Assembly: GCF_036237275.1 (NCBI RefSeq)
Contig: NZ_CP108352.1
Span: 6,324,001 to 6,388,000 of the forward strand
Reading direction: 5' to 3'
From: Streptomyces sp. NBC_01353
Lineage (GTDB): Bacteria > Actinomycetota > Actinomycetes > Streptomycetales > Streptomycetaceae
Length of the DNA stretch: 64,000 nt
The notes under the pieces are model-generated. The model searched no databases and was not told where the DNA came from. It worked only from the letters and a program-made list of their open reading frames with translations. Shown in pieces: positions 26,396 through 35,640 of the stretch (its first letter is position 1; each line of letters starts with the position of its first letter). Made by a program: the position numbers and the translations under genes.

Positions 26396-28078
26396 GTGAC
26401 CACGATCACCCCCGATTCCGGGAACCGGAAATCGAACTCCGGCGAGGCCCGGGTCTCTTTTGGCCCCTCGGCGGGTGGGCCCGGTACGCTCACCGCCGTG
26501 CCACACGCTGATCAGTACCGAACCACCCCGCCCCGCCCGGAGCAGGCCCGCCCGACACCCCTGGGCGACCTGGCCGCCCGGCTCGGTGTCGAGACGCCCT
26601 CCAGCACGGACACGGCCGTCACGGGCATCACCCACGACTCGCGGGCGGTACGCCCCGGGGACGTCTACGCCGCCCTGCCGGGCGCCCGGCTGCACGGCGC
26701 CGACTTCGCCGACCAGGCCGCCGGACTCGGCGCCGCCGCGATCCTGACCGACCCGTCCGGCGCCGACCGCGCCGCCGCGACCGGCCTGCCGGTCCTGGTC
26801 GTCGCGAACCCGCGCGGACGGATGGGCGAGCTCGCCGCCGAGATCTACGGCCGACCGGGCACTGACCTGCTCCAGATCGGCATCACCGGGACCTCCGGCA
26901 AGACCACCACGGCCTACCTGGTCGAGGGAGGGCTGCGCGCCGCCGAACGCAAGACCGGCCTCATCGGCACGGTCGAGATGCGGATCGGCGACGAGCGCAT
27001 CAAGTCGGAACGTACGACCCCGGAGGCCACCGACCTCCAGGCGCTGTTCGCGGTCATGCGTGAGCGTGGCGTCGAGGCGGTCGCCATGGAGGTCTCCAGT
27101 CACGCCCTCGTGCTCGGCCGGGTCGACGGCTGCGTCTTCGACGTCGCCGTCTTCAACAACCTCAGCCCCGAGCACATGGAGTTCCACTCCGACATGGAGG
27201 ACTACTTCGGGGCCAAGGCGCGGCTGTTCACGCCCGAGCGCAGCAAACGCGGCGTCGTGAACCTCGACGACACCTACGGCCGCAGGCTCGCGAAGGAGGC
27301 GTCCGTCCCGGTCGTCACCTTCTCCGCCGAGGGCGACCCGGACGCCGACTGGAGAGCCGAGGACGTCGCACTGGGCGCGGTCGGCTCGACCTTCACCGTC
27401 GTCGGCCCCCAGGGCGAGCGGTTCGCCGCCACCGCCCCGCTGCCCGGCCCGTTCAACGTCGCCAACACGCTCGCCGCGATCGTCACTCTCGCCGTCGCAG
27501 GGATCGACCCGCAGACCGCCGCCGACGGCGTCGCCGCCGTCCCCGGCGTCCCCGGCCGGCTGGAGCGCGTCGACGCGGGCCAGCCGTACCTCGCGGTCGT
27601 CGACTACGCCCACAAGACGGACGCCGTCGAATCGGTCCTGCGCTCGCTGCGCAAGGTCACCGAGGGGAAGCTGCACATCGTCCTCGGCTGCGGAGGCGAC
27701 CGGGACACCACCAAGCGCGGCCCGATGGGCGCCGCCGCGGCGCGCCTCGCCGACACCGCCGTACTGACCTCCGACAACCCCCGCTCCGAGGACCCCCTCG
27801 CGATCCTCGCCGCGATGCTCGCGGGCGCCGCCGAGGTGCCCGCCCACGAGCGCGGCGACGTCCTGGTCGACGCCGACCGGGCCGCCGCCATCGCCGCGGC
27901 CGTGGCCCGGGCACAGCCCGGCGACACCGTGCTCGTCGCCGGCAAGGGCCACGAGCAGGGCCAGGACATCGCCGGAGTGGTCCGCCCCTTCGACGACCGC
28001 CTGGTCCTGCGCGAAGCGCTCATGGCGCATCGCGCCGATCAGCCGGACGTAGCCAGCCACAAGAACAGTCAGGGATGA
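26396..28078 (+). CDS. murE: UDP-MurNAc-tripeptide synthetase MurE
   Basis: Adds diaminopimelate to UDP-MurNAc-L-Ala-D-Glu in the cytoplasm. The ATP site is ITGTSGKTTTAYLVEGG, with MEVSSHALVLGRVDG and HIVLGCGGDRDTTKR further on. DNPRSEDP is the DAP-selecting motif (Lys enzymes differ here), and Streptomyces walls carry LL-DAP. The GTG at 26396 has GGGAG 5 nt upstream and gives 560 residues, with a 50-residue disordered N-terminal extension. An internal GTG at 26498, with TACGCT 7 nt before it, could give a shorter protein from a separate leaderless transcript. Confidence 0.95.
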   Translation: MTTITPDSGNRKSNSGEARVSFGPSAGGPGTLTAVPHADQYRTTPPRPEQARPTPLGDLAARLGVETPSSTDTAVTGITHDSRAVRPGDVYAALPGARLHGADFADQAAGLGAAAILTDPSGADRAAATGLPVLVVANPRGRMGELAAEIYGRPGTDLLQIGITGTSGKTTTAYLVEGGLRAAERKTGLIGTVEMRIGDERIKSERTTPEATDLQALFAVMRERGVEAVAMEVSSHALVLGRVDGCVFDVAVFNNLSPEHMEFHSDMEDYFGAKARLFTPERSKRGVVNLDDTYGRRLAKEASVPVVTFSAEGDPDADWRAEDVALGAVGSTFTVVGPQGERFAATAPLPGPFNVANTLAAIVTLAVAGIDPQTAADGVAAVPGVPGRLERVDAGQPYLAVVDYAHKTDAVESVLRSLRKVTEGKLHIVLGCGGDRDTTKRGPMGAAAARLADTAVLTSDNPRSEDPLAILAAMLAGAAEVPAHERGDVLVDADRAAAIAAAVARAQPGDTVLVAGKGHEQGQDIAGVVRPFDDRLVLREALMAHRADQPDVASHKNSQG

Positions 28079-28082
28079 AGCA

Positions 28083-29507
28083 GTGATCGCCCTCTCCCTC
28101 GCCGAGATCGCCGAAATCGTCGGCGGGCAGTCGTATGACATACCGGATCCGGCCGTCCAGGTCACCGGACCCGTCGTCATCGACTCCCGTGAGGTGAAGC
28201 CCGGCAGCCTGTTCGCCGCCTTCGCCGGTGAACAGGTCGACGGCCACGACTACGCGACCCGTGCCGTCGAGGCGGGCGCGGCAGCCGTGTTGGCCGTCCG
28301 CCCCGTAGGCGTGCCCGCCATCGTCGTGGACGACGTCCAGACGGCGCTCGGCGCCCTCGCCCGTGCCGTCGTCGAACGCCTCGGCACCGATGTCGTCGCG
28401 CTCACCGGCTCCGCCGGCAAGACCTCAACGAAGGACCTGATCGCCCAGGTCCTGCAGCGCCACGCGCCCACCGTCTGGACGCCCGGCTCGCTCAACAACG
28501 AGATCGGGCTGCCGCTGACGGCGCTGCGCGCCGGCGAAGAGACCCAGCACCTGGTCCTGGAGATGGGTGCCCGCGGCATCGGCCACATCCGCTACCTCAC
28601 CGGACTGACCCCGCCGCGCATCGGGCTCGTCCTGAACGTGGGCACCGCCCACATCGGCGAGTTCGGCGGCCGCGAGCAGATCGCCGAGGCCAAGGGCGAA
28701 CTCGTCGAGGCGCTCCCGCCGGCCGACAAGGGCGGCGTGGCGGTCCTCAACGCCGACGACCCGCTCGTCCGGGCCATGGCCGCGCGCACCCACGCGCGCG
28801 TGATCCTGTTCGGAGAGGCACGCGAATCCGACGTACGTGCCGAGAATGTCCGGCTCACAGAGAACGGACAGCCCTCTTTCAGTCTTCACACACCCACCGG
28901 GTGCAGTGACGTGACCTTGCGCCTGTACGGTGAGCACCACGTGTCGAACGCGCTCGCCGCGGCCGCCGTCGCCCATGAGCTGGGCATGGCCGTCGAGGAG
29001 ATCGCCACCGCGCTCTCCGAGGCAGGCACCCTGTCGCGCTGGCGCATGGAGGTCACCGAGCGTCCGGACGGCGTGACGATCGTCAACGACGCCTACAACG
29101 CGAACCCCGAGTCCATGCGAGCCGCGCTTCGCGCGCTCGCGGCCATGGGTCGGGCCGCACAGGCCCAGGGGGGCCGCACGTGGGCGGTGCTCGGCAAGAT
29201 GGCCGAGCTCGGTGACGCATCGCTCGCCGAGCACGACGCGGTCGGGCGGCTCGCCGTCCGACTCAACGTCAGCAAGCTCGTGGCGGTCGGGGACAGGGAA
29301 GCGTCCTGGTTGCAACTGGGCGCATATAACGAGGGTTCGTGGGGTGAGGAGTCGGTGCACGTGTCCGACGCGCAGGCGGCGGTCGACCTGTTGCGCAGTG
29401 AGCTGCGCCCGGGGGACGTCGTCCTTGTGAAGGCTTCCAGGTCGGTCGGTCTGGAGCAGGTCGCCCTGGCACTGCTCGACTCCGGGAGCGAGGTTGCCGG
29501 TCGATGA
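28083..29507 (+). CDS. murF: UDP-MurNAc-pentapeptide ligase MurF
   Basis: Adds D-Ala-D-Ala to the UDP-MurNAc-tripeptide. The 474-residue protein shows the Mur ligase ATP site VALTGSAGKTSTKDLI, VLEMGARGIGHIRYL, VLNVGTAHIGEFGG and IVNDAYNANPESMRAAL. The GTG start lies 4 nt after the murE stop, with AGGGA upstream. Its stop overlaps the mraY start (ATGA). Confidence 0.96.
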   Translation: MIALSLAEIAEIVGGQSYDIPDPAVQVTGPVVIDSREVKPGSLFAAFAGEQVDGHDYATRAVEAGAAAVLAVRPVGVPAIVVDDVQTALGALARAVVERLGTDVVALTGSAGKTSTKDLIAQVLQRHAPTVWTPGSLNNEIGLPLTALRAGEETQHLVLEMGARGIGHIRYLTGLTPPRIGLVLNVGTAHIGEFGGREQIAEAKGELVEALPPADKGGVAVLNADDPLVRAMAARTHARVILFGEARESDVRAENVRLTENGQPSFSLHTPTGCSDVTLRLYGEHHVSNALAAAAVAHELGMAVEEIATALSEAGTLSRWRMEVTERPDGVTIVNDAYNANPESMRAALRALAAMGRAAQAQGGRTWAVLGKMAELGDASLAEHDAVGRLAVRLNVSKLVAVGDREASWLQLGAYNEGSWGEESVHVSDAQAAVDLLRSELRPGDVVLVKASRSVGLEQVALALLDSGSEVAGR

Positions 29508-30574
29508 GGCAGATCCTCTTCGCGGGGGCCATCGGGCTCTTCCTGACCCTGATCGGCACCCCGCTGCTCATCAAGCTCCTTGCCCGCAAGGGGTACGGAC
29601 AGTTCATCAGGGACGACGGCCCGCGCGGCCACGCCGGTAAGAAGGGCACGCCCACCATGGGCGGTATCTCCTTCATCCTGGCCACGCTCATCGCGTACGC
29701 GCTCGCCAAGGTCATCACCGGTGAGGACCCGACGTACTCGGGTGTGCTCGTCCTCTTCCTCATGGCAGGCATGGGCCTCGTCGGCTTCCTCGACGACTAC
29801 ATCAAGATCGTCAAGCAGCGTTCGCTCGGGCTGCGGGCCAAGGCGAAGATGGCCGGCCAGCTGATCGTCGGCATCGCCTTCGCCGTGCTCTCGCTGCAGT
29901 TCGCGGATCTGCGCGGGCTCACCCCGGCCTCCGAGAAGCTCTCCTTCATCACCGACTTCGGCTGGTCCATCGGGCCGGTGCTGTTCGTGATCTGGGCGCT
30001 CTTCATGATCCTGGCCATGTCCAACGGCGTGAACCTGACGGACGGTCTGGACGGCCTGGCCACCGGCGCATCGGTGATGGTCTTCGGCGCGTACACGTTC
30101 ATCGGCCTGTGGCAGTTCCAGGAGTCCTGCGCCAACGCGATCACCCTGACCAACCCCAACGCCTGCTTCGAGGTCCGCGACCCGCTCGACCTCGCGGTCG
30201 TCGCCTCCGCCCTCATGGGTGCCTGCTTCGGCTTCCTGTGGTGGAACACCTCGCCGGCCAAGATCTTCATGGGCGACACCGGCTCGCTGGCCCTCGGCGG
30301 CGCGCTCGCCGGCCTCGCCATCTGCTCCCGTACCGAGCTGCTGATCGCCCTCCTCGGCGGCCTGTTCGTGCTGATCACGATGTCCGTGGTCATCCAGGTC
30401 GGTTCGTTCAAGATGACGGGCAAGCGTGTCTTCCGGATGGCCCCGCTCCAGCACCACTTCGAGCTCAAGGGGTGGTCCGAAGTCCTTGTGGTGGTCCGTT
30501 TCTGGATCATCCAGGGCATGTGCGTGATCGTGGGTCTGGGCCTCTTCTACGCGGGATGGGCATCCGAAAAGTGA
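29504..30574 (+). CDS. mraY: Phospho-MurNAc-pentapeptide transferase MraY
   Basis: An integral membrane enzyme that makes lipid I from UDP-MurNAc-pentapeptide and undecaprenyl phosphate. The 356 residues hold about ten spans. Diagnostic motifs are DDGPRGHAGKKGTPTMGG near the N terminus, VGFLDDYIKI with the catalytic Asp pair, NLTDGLDGLATG, IFMGDTGSLALGG and APLQHHFELKGW. Overlaps at both ends (ATGA with murF, GTGA with murD) indicate translational coupling. Confidence 0.97.
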   Translation: MRQILFAGAIGLFLTLIGTPLLIKLLARKGYGQFIRDDGPRGHAGKKGTPTMGGISFILATLIAYALAKVITGEDPTYSGVLVLFLMAGMGLVGFLDDYIKIVKQRSLGLRAKAKMAGQLIVGIAFAVLSLQFADLRGLTPASEKLSFITDFGWSIGPVLFVIWALFMILAMSNGVNLTDGLDGLATGASVMVFGAYTFIGLWQFQESCANAITLTNPNACFEVRDPLDLAVVASALMGACFGFLWWNTSPAKIFMGDTGSLALGGALAGLAICSRTELLIALLGGLFVLITMSVVIQVGSFKMTGKRVFRMAPLQHHFELKGWSEVLVVVRFWIIQGMCVIVGLGLFYAGWASEK

Positions 30575-31983
30575 GCTGGAACGGCAAGAGGGTCACCGTC
30601 GCGGGCCTCGGGGTCTCCGGAATCCCGGCCGCCCGCGTCCTGCACGGCCTCGGGGCGGTCGTGACCGTCGTCAACGACGGCGACGACGAGCGCTCCCGGG
30701 CACAGGCCGCCGAGCTGCGGTCCGACGGGATCACCGTCCGCCTCGGCGACGGCGACACCCTGCCCGAGGGCACCGAACTGGTCGTCACCACCCCCGGCTG
30801 GCGGCCCGACAAGCCGCTCTTCGCGGCCGCCGCCGAGGCGGGCGTGGAGATCTGGGGCGATGTCGAGCTCGCCTGGCGCCTCCGCGGCCCGGACGCCGCC
30901 CCCTGGCTCGCCGTGACCGGCACCAACGGCAAGACCACGACCGTACGAATGCTCGCCTCGATCCTGGAGGCCGCGGGCCTGCGGACCGCGGCCGTCGGGA
31001 ACATCGGCGTCTCCCTCCTCGACGCCGTCCTCGGCGAGGAGACCTACGACGTGCTCGCCGTCGAACTCTCCAGCTACCAGCTGCACTGGGCGCCGAGCGT
31101 GCGCGCCCACTCGGCCGCCGTGCTCAACCTGGCGCCCGACCACCTCGACTGGCACGGCTCCATGGAGGCGTACGCCGCCGACAAGGGTCGCATCTACGAG
31201 GGCAACACCGTCGCCTGCGTCTACAACGTCGCCGACAAGGCCACCGAGGACCTGGTCCGCGAGGCCGACGTCGAGGAGGGCTGCCGCGCGATCGGCTTCA
31301 CCCTCGGCACGCCCGGCCCGTCCCAGCTCGGCGTCGTCGAGGGCATCCTCGTCGACCGGGCCTTCGTCGAGAACCGCCAGAAGCAGGCCCAGGAGCTCGC
31401 CGAGGTCGCGGACGTCAACCCGCCGGCCCCGCACAACATCGCCAACGCACTCGCCGCGGCCGCCCTGGCCCGCGCCTTCGGTGTCGAGCCGAAGGCCGTA
31501 CGCGACGGACTGCGGGCCTTCCGGCCCGACCCGCACCGCATCGAACTGGTCGAGGACGTCCAGGGCGTCGTGTACGTCGACGACTCCAAGGCGACCAACA
31601 CCCACGCCGCGGAAGCCTCGTTGGCGGCCTACGACCCGATCGTCTGGATCGCCGGCGGCCTCGCCAAGGGCGCGACCTTCGACGAGCTCGTCGCGAAGTC
31701 GGCGGAGCGGCTGCGCGGGGTCGTCCTGATCGGCGCCGACCGCGCCCTGATCCGCGAAGCCCTGGCGCGACACGCCCCCGAGGTACCGGTGGTGGACCTC
31801 GACCGGACCGACACTGGGGCGATGTCCGCGGCGGTCCAGGAGGCGGCCCGGCTCGCCCGGCCGGGGGACACGGTCCTGCTGGCCCCGGCCTGCGCCTCGA
31901 TGGACATGTTCGCCAACTACAACAAGCGGGGCGAGGCGTTCGCGGACGCGGTCCGCACCCTTGCCGCCACCGGGCGCGTCTGA
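30571..31983 (+). CDS. murD: UDP-MurNAc-L-alanine:D-glutamate ligase MurD
   Basis: Adds D-Glu to UDP-MurNAc-L-Ala. The 470-residue protein has the N-terminal Rossmann-like VTVAGLGVSGIPAARVL, the ATP site VTGTNGKTTTVRML, VELSSYQLHW, LNLAPDHLDWHGSMEAY, and the C-terminal YVDDSKATNTHAAEASL and LLAPACASMDMFANYNKRGEAF. The GTG overlaps the mraY stop by 4 nt. An ATG 14 nt upstream in the same frame would run deeper into mraY and was not chosen. Neither has a strong Shine-Dalgarno. Confidence 0.95.
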   Translation: MSWNGKRVTVAGLGVSGIPAARVLHGLGAVVTVVNDGDDERSRAQAAELRSDGITVRLGDGDTLPEGTELVVTTPGWRPDKPLFAAAAEAGVEIWGDVELAWRLRGPDAAPWLAVTGTNGKTTTVRMLASILEAAGLRTAAVGNIGVSLLDAVLGEETYDVLAVELSSYQLHWAPSVRAHSAAVLNLAPDHLDWHGSMEAYAADKGRIYEGNTVACVYNVADKATEDLVREADVEEGCRAIGFTLGTPGPSQLGVVEGILVDRAFVENRQKQAQELAEVADVNPPAPHNIANALAAAALARAFGVEPKAVRDGLRAFRPDPHRIELVEDVQGVVYVDDSKATNTHAAEASLAAYDPIVWIAGGLAKGATFDELVAKSAERLRGVVLIGADRALIREALARHAPEVPVVDLDRTDTGAMSAAVQEAARLARPGDTVLLAPACASMDMFANYNKRGEAFADAVRTLAATGRV

Positions 31984-32038
31984 CCTGACCAGCGAGAAGG
32001 TCCGGCAGCGCCGGGCACGACTGGAGGGGACAGCGACC

Positions 32039-33376
32039 ATGCCGAGCAGAACCGCCGGGACTCGCCGGCCCTCCGCCGTACGCGGCGGAGGCCGAGCCCC
32101 CACGCCGCCGCGCGCCTCGCGCGGCGGCGTACGGCGGATGTACGAGCAGGCCCGCCGTGCCTGGGACCGCCCCCTGACGGCGTACTACGTGATCTTCGGT
32201 GCCGCACTGCTCATCACCACCCTCGGCCTGGTGATGGTCTACTCCGCCTCGATGATCACGGCGCTGCGGTACGACCTCGTGCCCTCGTACTTCTTCCGCA
32301 AGCAGTTCTTCGCCGCGGTCCTCGGCACGGCGCTCCTCCTGGTGGCCTCCCGGATGCCCGTGAAGCTGCACCGGGCGCTCGCGTACCCGATCCTGGTCGG
32401 CGCCGTCTTCCTGATGGTGCTCGTCCAGATCCCGGGGATAGGGCGCGCGGTCGGGGGCAACCAGAACTGGATCTCACTGGGCGGCCCCTTCATGCTGCAG
32501 CCCAGTGAGTTCGGCAAACTGGCGCTCATCCTGTGGGGCGCCGATCTGCTCGCACGCAAACAGGACATGAAGTTGCTCACGCAGTGGAAGCACATGCTGG
32601 TGCCATTGGTCCCCGGCACGTTTCTGCTGCTCGGGCTGATCATGCTCGGCGGGGACATGGGTACGGCCATCGTGCTCACCGCGATCCTCTTCGGGCTGCT
32701 GTGGACGGCCGGGGCGCCCACCCGGCTCTTCGTCGGGGTGCTCGGCGTGGCCGGGGCGATCGGCTTCCTGCTGATCAAGACCAGCGCCAACCGGATGAAG
32801 CGATTCGCCTGCATCGGTGCCACCGACCCCGGGGGAGAGGGCGCGCCCTGTCTTCAGGCCGCGCACGGCATCTATGCTCTGGCCTCGGGCGGATGGTTCG
32901 GTTCCGGTCTGGGTGCAAGTGTGGAAAAATGGGGCCAACTACCCGAAGCGCACACCGACTTCATCTTCGCCGTCACCGGGGAGGAACTGGGTCTGGCGGG
33001 GACGCTGTCGGTACTCGCCCTGTTCGCGGCTCTAGGCTATGCGGGTATCCGCGTGGCCGGACGCACGGAGGACCCCTTCGTGAGGTACGCCGCGGGAGGC
33101 GTGACCACCTGGATCACGGCGCAGGCCGTGATCAACATCGGTGCGGTGCTCGGTCTGTTGCCGATCGCCGGAGTCCCGCTCCCGCTGTTCTCCTACGGAG
33201 GATCGGCCCTGCTGCCGACCATGTTCGCCGTCGGGCTCCTCATCGCCTTCGCGCGACAGGAACCCGCCGCGAAAGCGGCCCTGGCCATGCGGCGCCCCGG
33301 CTGGGGTAGGCGGGCCGGGGTGAGATGGAAGTCGATGCGACGGCGCGTCAAGAAGCGTCCGTCCGGAGAGCGGTGA
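32039..33376 (+). CDS. ftsW: Septal peptidoglycan glycosyltransferase FtsW
   Basis: A SEDS polymerase that works with FtsI at the septum. The 445-residue product has a basic cytoplasmic arm of about 40 residues and roughly ten spans, with family motifs VYSASMITA, GGNQNWISLGGPFMLQPSEFGKLAL, GGDMGTA, LPEAHTDFIFAVTGEELGL and PLFSYGGSALLPTM. The C-terminal tail is Arg/Lys-rich. The ATG follows GGAGGGG by about 10 nt. An upstream TTG (31961) inside murD was rejected for lack of a binding site. Confidence 0.95.
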   Translation: MPSRTAGTRRPSAVRGGGRAPTPPRASRGGVRRMYEQARRAWDRPLTAYYVIFGAALLITTLGLVMVYSASMITALRYDLVPSYFFRKQFFAAVLGTALLLVASRMPVKLHRALAYPILVGAVFLMVLVQIPGIGRAVGGNQNWISLGGPFMLQPSEFGKLALILWGADLLARKQDMKLLTQWKHMLVPLVPGTFLLLGLIMLGGDMGTAIVLTAILFGLLWTAGAPTRLFVGVLGVAGAIGFLLIKTSANRMKRFACIGATDPGGEGAPCLQAAHGIYALASGGWFGSGLGASVEKWGQLPEAHTDFIFAVTGEELGLAGTLSVLALFAALGYAGIRVAGRTEDPFVRYAAGGVTTWITAQAVINIGAVLGLLPIAGVPLPLFSYGGSALLPTMFAVGLLIAFARQEPAAKAALAMRRPGWGRRAGVRWKSMRRRVKKRPSGER

Positions 33377-33382
33377 ATTTCG

Positions 33383-34477
33383 GTGCATGTCGTACTCGCC
33401 GGTGGGGGGACCGCCGGCCACATCGAGCCCGCGCTCGCCCTCGCGGACGCCCTGCGCAGGCAGGACCCGAGCGTGGGAATCACGGCGCTCGGCACGGAGA
33501 AGGGCCTGGAGACCCGGCTCGTGCCCGAGCGGGGCTATGAGCTGGCCCTCATCCCCGCCGTGCCGCTGCCGCGCAAGCCCACCCCTGAGCTGATCACCGT
33601 CCCCGGACGGCTGCGCGGCACCATCAAGGCGGCCGAGCAGATCCTGGAGCGCACCAAGGCCGACTGTGTCGTCGGCTTCGGTGGCTATGTGGCGCTGCCC
33701 GGCTATCTGGCGGCCAAACGGCTCGGGGTCCCGATCGTGGTCCACGAGGCCAACGCCAGGCCCGGCCTGGCCAACAAGATCGGCTCCCGGTACGCGGCAG
33801 GCGTCGCCGTCGCCACCCCGGACTCCAAGCTGCGCAACGCCCGTTACATCGGCATTCCGCTGCGGCACACCATCGCCACCCTCGACCGGGCACGGGTCCG
33901 GCCCGAGGCGCGTGCCGCCTTCGGTCTCGACCCGAACCTGCCGACGCTGCTGGTCTCCGGCGGCTCGCAGGGCGCGCGCCGGCTCAACGAGGTCGTCCAG
34001 CAGATCGCACCGGTGCTCCAGCGCTCCGGCATCCAGATCCTGCACGCGGTCGGCCCGAAGAACGAAATGCCGCGTGTCGACAACATGCCCGGGATGCCGC
34101 CGTACGTCCCGGTACCGTACGTGGACCGGATGGATCTCGCGTACGCCGCCGCCGACATGATGCTCTGCCGCGCGGGCGCGATGACCGTCGCCGAACTGTC
34201 CGCCGTCGGGCTGCCCGCCGCCTATGTCCCGCTGCCGATCGGCAACGGCGAACAGCGGCTCAACGCCCAGCCGGTGGTCAAGGCCGGCGGCGGTCTGCTC
34301 GTCGACGACGCGGAGCTTTCGCCGCAGTGGGTGCAGGGCAATGTCCTGCCCGTACTCGCCGATCCGCACCGGCTGTACGAGATGTCCCGCGCCGCGGCCG
34401 AGTTCGGCCGCCGGGACGCCGACGAGCTGCTCGTCGGCATGGTGTACGAGGCGATCGCCGCACGCCGCCAGGCGTAG
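33383..34477 (+). CDS. murG: Lipid II synthase MurG
   Basis: A peripheral GT-B glycosyltransferase that adds GlcNAc to lipid I. The 364-residue sequence starts at the GTG with MHVVLAGGGTAGHIEPALALA (first G loop), followed by VGFGGYVALPGYLAAK, VVHEANARPGLANK, VSGGSQGARRLN (third G loop) and LCRAGAMTVAELSAVGLPA (sugar-nucleotide site). In mycobacteria murC follows murG. Here an 82-nt gap leads straight to ftsQ. Confidence 0.97.
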   Translation: MHVVLAGGGTAGHIEPALALADALRRQDPSVGITALGTEKGLETRLVPERGYELALIPAVPLPRKPTPELITVPGRLRGTIKAAEQILERTKADCVVGFGGYVALPGYLAAKRLGVPIVVHEANARPGLANKIGSRYAAGVAVATPDSKLRNARYIGIPLRHTIATLDRARVRPEARAAFGLDPNLPTLLVSGGSQGARRLNEVVQQIAPVLQRSGIQILHAVGPKNEMPRVDNMPGMPPYVPVPYVDRMDLAYAAADMMLCRAGAMTVAELSAVGLPAAYVPLPIGNGEQRLNAQPVVKAGGGLLVDDAELSPQWVQGNVLPVLADPHRLYEMSRAAAEFGRRDADELLVGMVYEAIAARRQA

Positions 34478-34559
34478 CGCGCGGGGCGGAAGCGGAAGGG
34501 CGAGCGAGCCAAAGGGGCGCCCCGGCGGCGAGCCGCCCGAACAACGAAGGGGACGCCAG

Positions 34560-35360
34560 GTGGCTGGACCGACGACCGCCGAGAAGAACGGCACGAGCAC
34601 GCCGAAGGGGTCGTCGGAACGGCCGTCCCGTACGGGCACCCGGAGCAGTGGCTTCCGGGTGCCCGGGCCGCGCCTCCTGCTGATCGCCCTGGCCGTTCTC
34701 GTGATCGTGGCCGGTGGAATCTGGGTGCTCTACGGCTCGTCCTGGCTGCGTGCGGACCGGGTGGACACCTCCGGCACCCAGGTTCTGACACCTCATGAGG
34801 TGGAAACGGCCGCCGCCGTACCGATCGGATCCCCGCTCGTCTCCGTCGACACGGACGCGATCCAGGCGCGACTTCTCCGGAAACTGCCCCGCATCGACAC
34901 GGTGGAGGTCGTCCGGTCCTGGCCGGACGGAATCGGTCTGAAAGTGACGGAACGGCAGCCCGTTCTGCTGGTGGAAAAGGGCAGAAAGTTCACGGAAGTG
35001 GACTCCACCGGAACCCGCTTCGCCACCGTGGACAAAGCGCCCCCAGGCGTACCGAAACTCGTCCTCGACATCGCCTCCTCGGCGAGCCTGCGCCGCTTCG
35101 ACGCCGACCGGCTGTTGCTCGAAGCAGTGGGCGTGACGGGCGAACTCCCGGAAAAGATCGCGCGGGACACTCGTGTCGTCAAGGTCGTGTCGTACGACTC
35201 CATCACTCTGGAGCTCAGCGGCGGCCGCACGGTCCTCTGGGGCAGCGGCGAGGACGGTGCCGTCAAGGCACGCGTACTCACGGCGCTGATGAAAGCAACG
35301 CCCAAAGCGGGGCACTTCGATGTAAGCGCCCCCACGGCCCCCGCCGCGTCGGGGAGTTGA
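34560..35360 (+). CDS. ftsQ: Cell division protein FtsQ
   Basis: A bitopic divisome protein. Of its 266 residues, the first 36 are a disordered cytoplasmic arm, about 39-58 form the span (LLLIALAVLVIVAGGIWVLY), and a POTRA domain follows (RADRVDTSGTQVLTPHEVETAAAVPIG to VVRSWPDGIGLKVTERQP) and then a beta domain. A short Ala/Pro tail ends the protein. The GTG follows AAGGGGA by 8-9 nt. It is the last gene before the ftsZ promoter region. Confidence 0.94.
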   Translation: MAGPTTAEKNGTSTPKGSSERPSRTGTRSSGFRVPGPRLLLIALAVLVIVAGGIWVLYGSSWLRADRVDTSGTQVLTPHEVETAAAVPIGSPLVSVDTDAIQARLLRKLPRIDTVEVVRSWPDGIGLKVTERQPVLLVEKGRKFTEVDSTGTRFATVDKAPPGVPKLVLDIASSASLRRFDADRLLLEAVGVTGELPEKIARDTRVVKVVSYDSITLELSGGRTVLWGSGEDGAVKARVLTALMKATPKAGHFDVSAPTAPAASGS

Positions 35361-35369
35361 CGCTCATCA

Positions 35370-35383
35370 GTGCTGGCCAGCAC
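35370..35383. promoter_or_regulatory. Palindrome upstream of ftsZ
   Basis: GTGCTGGCCAGCAC is a perfect 14-bp palindrome. A partial second copy, TTGGCCAGCGC, lies 8 nt further on. It could be an operator or the base of a small hairpin ending the ftsQ transcript. Confidence 0.4.
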
Positions 35384-35450
35384 CCTGGTTGGCCAGCGCT
35401 ACGGGTGATCACATAGGGTGAAAAGAAAAACGGGAGGTTCGGCGTGTTCG

Positions 35451-35480
35451 TTGAACGTGCGCCACTTGTCGACTTAGTGT
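35451..35480 (+). promoter_or_regulatory. Candidate ftsZ promoter
   Basis: TTGAAC and TAGTGT are separated by 18 bp. In S. coelicolor ftsZ has several promoters in this interval, one of which is needed for the burst of expression at sporulation. Which one this corresponds to cannot be decided here. Confidence 0.5.
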
Positions 35481-35516
35481 CCTGTTCGGAAGAGTCCAGC
35501 GAACAGAGACACTGGT

Positions 35517-35541
35517 AACCCTAAACTTCAACGTTAGGGTT
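35517..35541. promoter_or_regulatory. Inverted repeat upstream of ftsZ
   Basis: AACCCTAA and TTAGGGTT are exact complements around nine bases. It is AT-rich for this genome, lies about 100 bp before the ftsZ start and just after the TTGAAC/TAGTGT promoter. It could be an operator or a leader hairpin. Confidence 0.5.
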
Positions 35542-35640
35542 TGGGTCGGCGTTTCGGACCGTCCCAATCGGCATCCGTCGTCGCAGCGCGACTACCACCG
35601 CGAAGCGGCGACACGTAACTCGAGGCGAGAGGCCTTCGAC

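Noticed and set aside
35508-35614. Two GACAC pentamers upstream of ftsZ as WhiA sites
   Set aside because: GACAC is short and expected by chance in a region this size. Without an alignment or binding data I do not call them.
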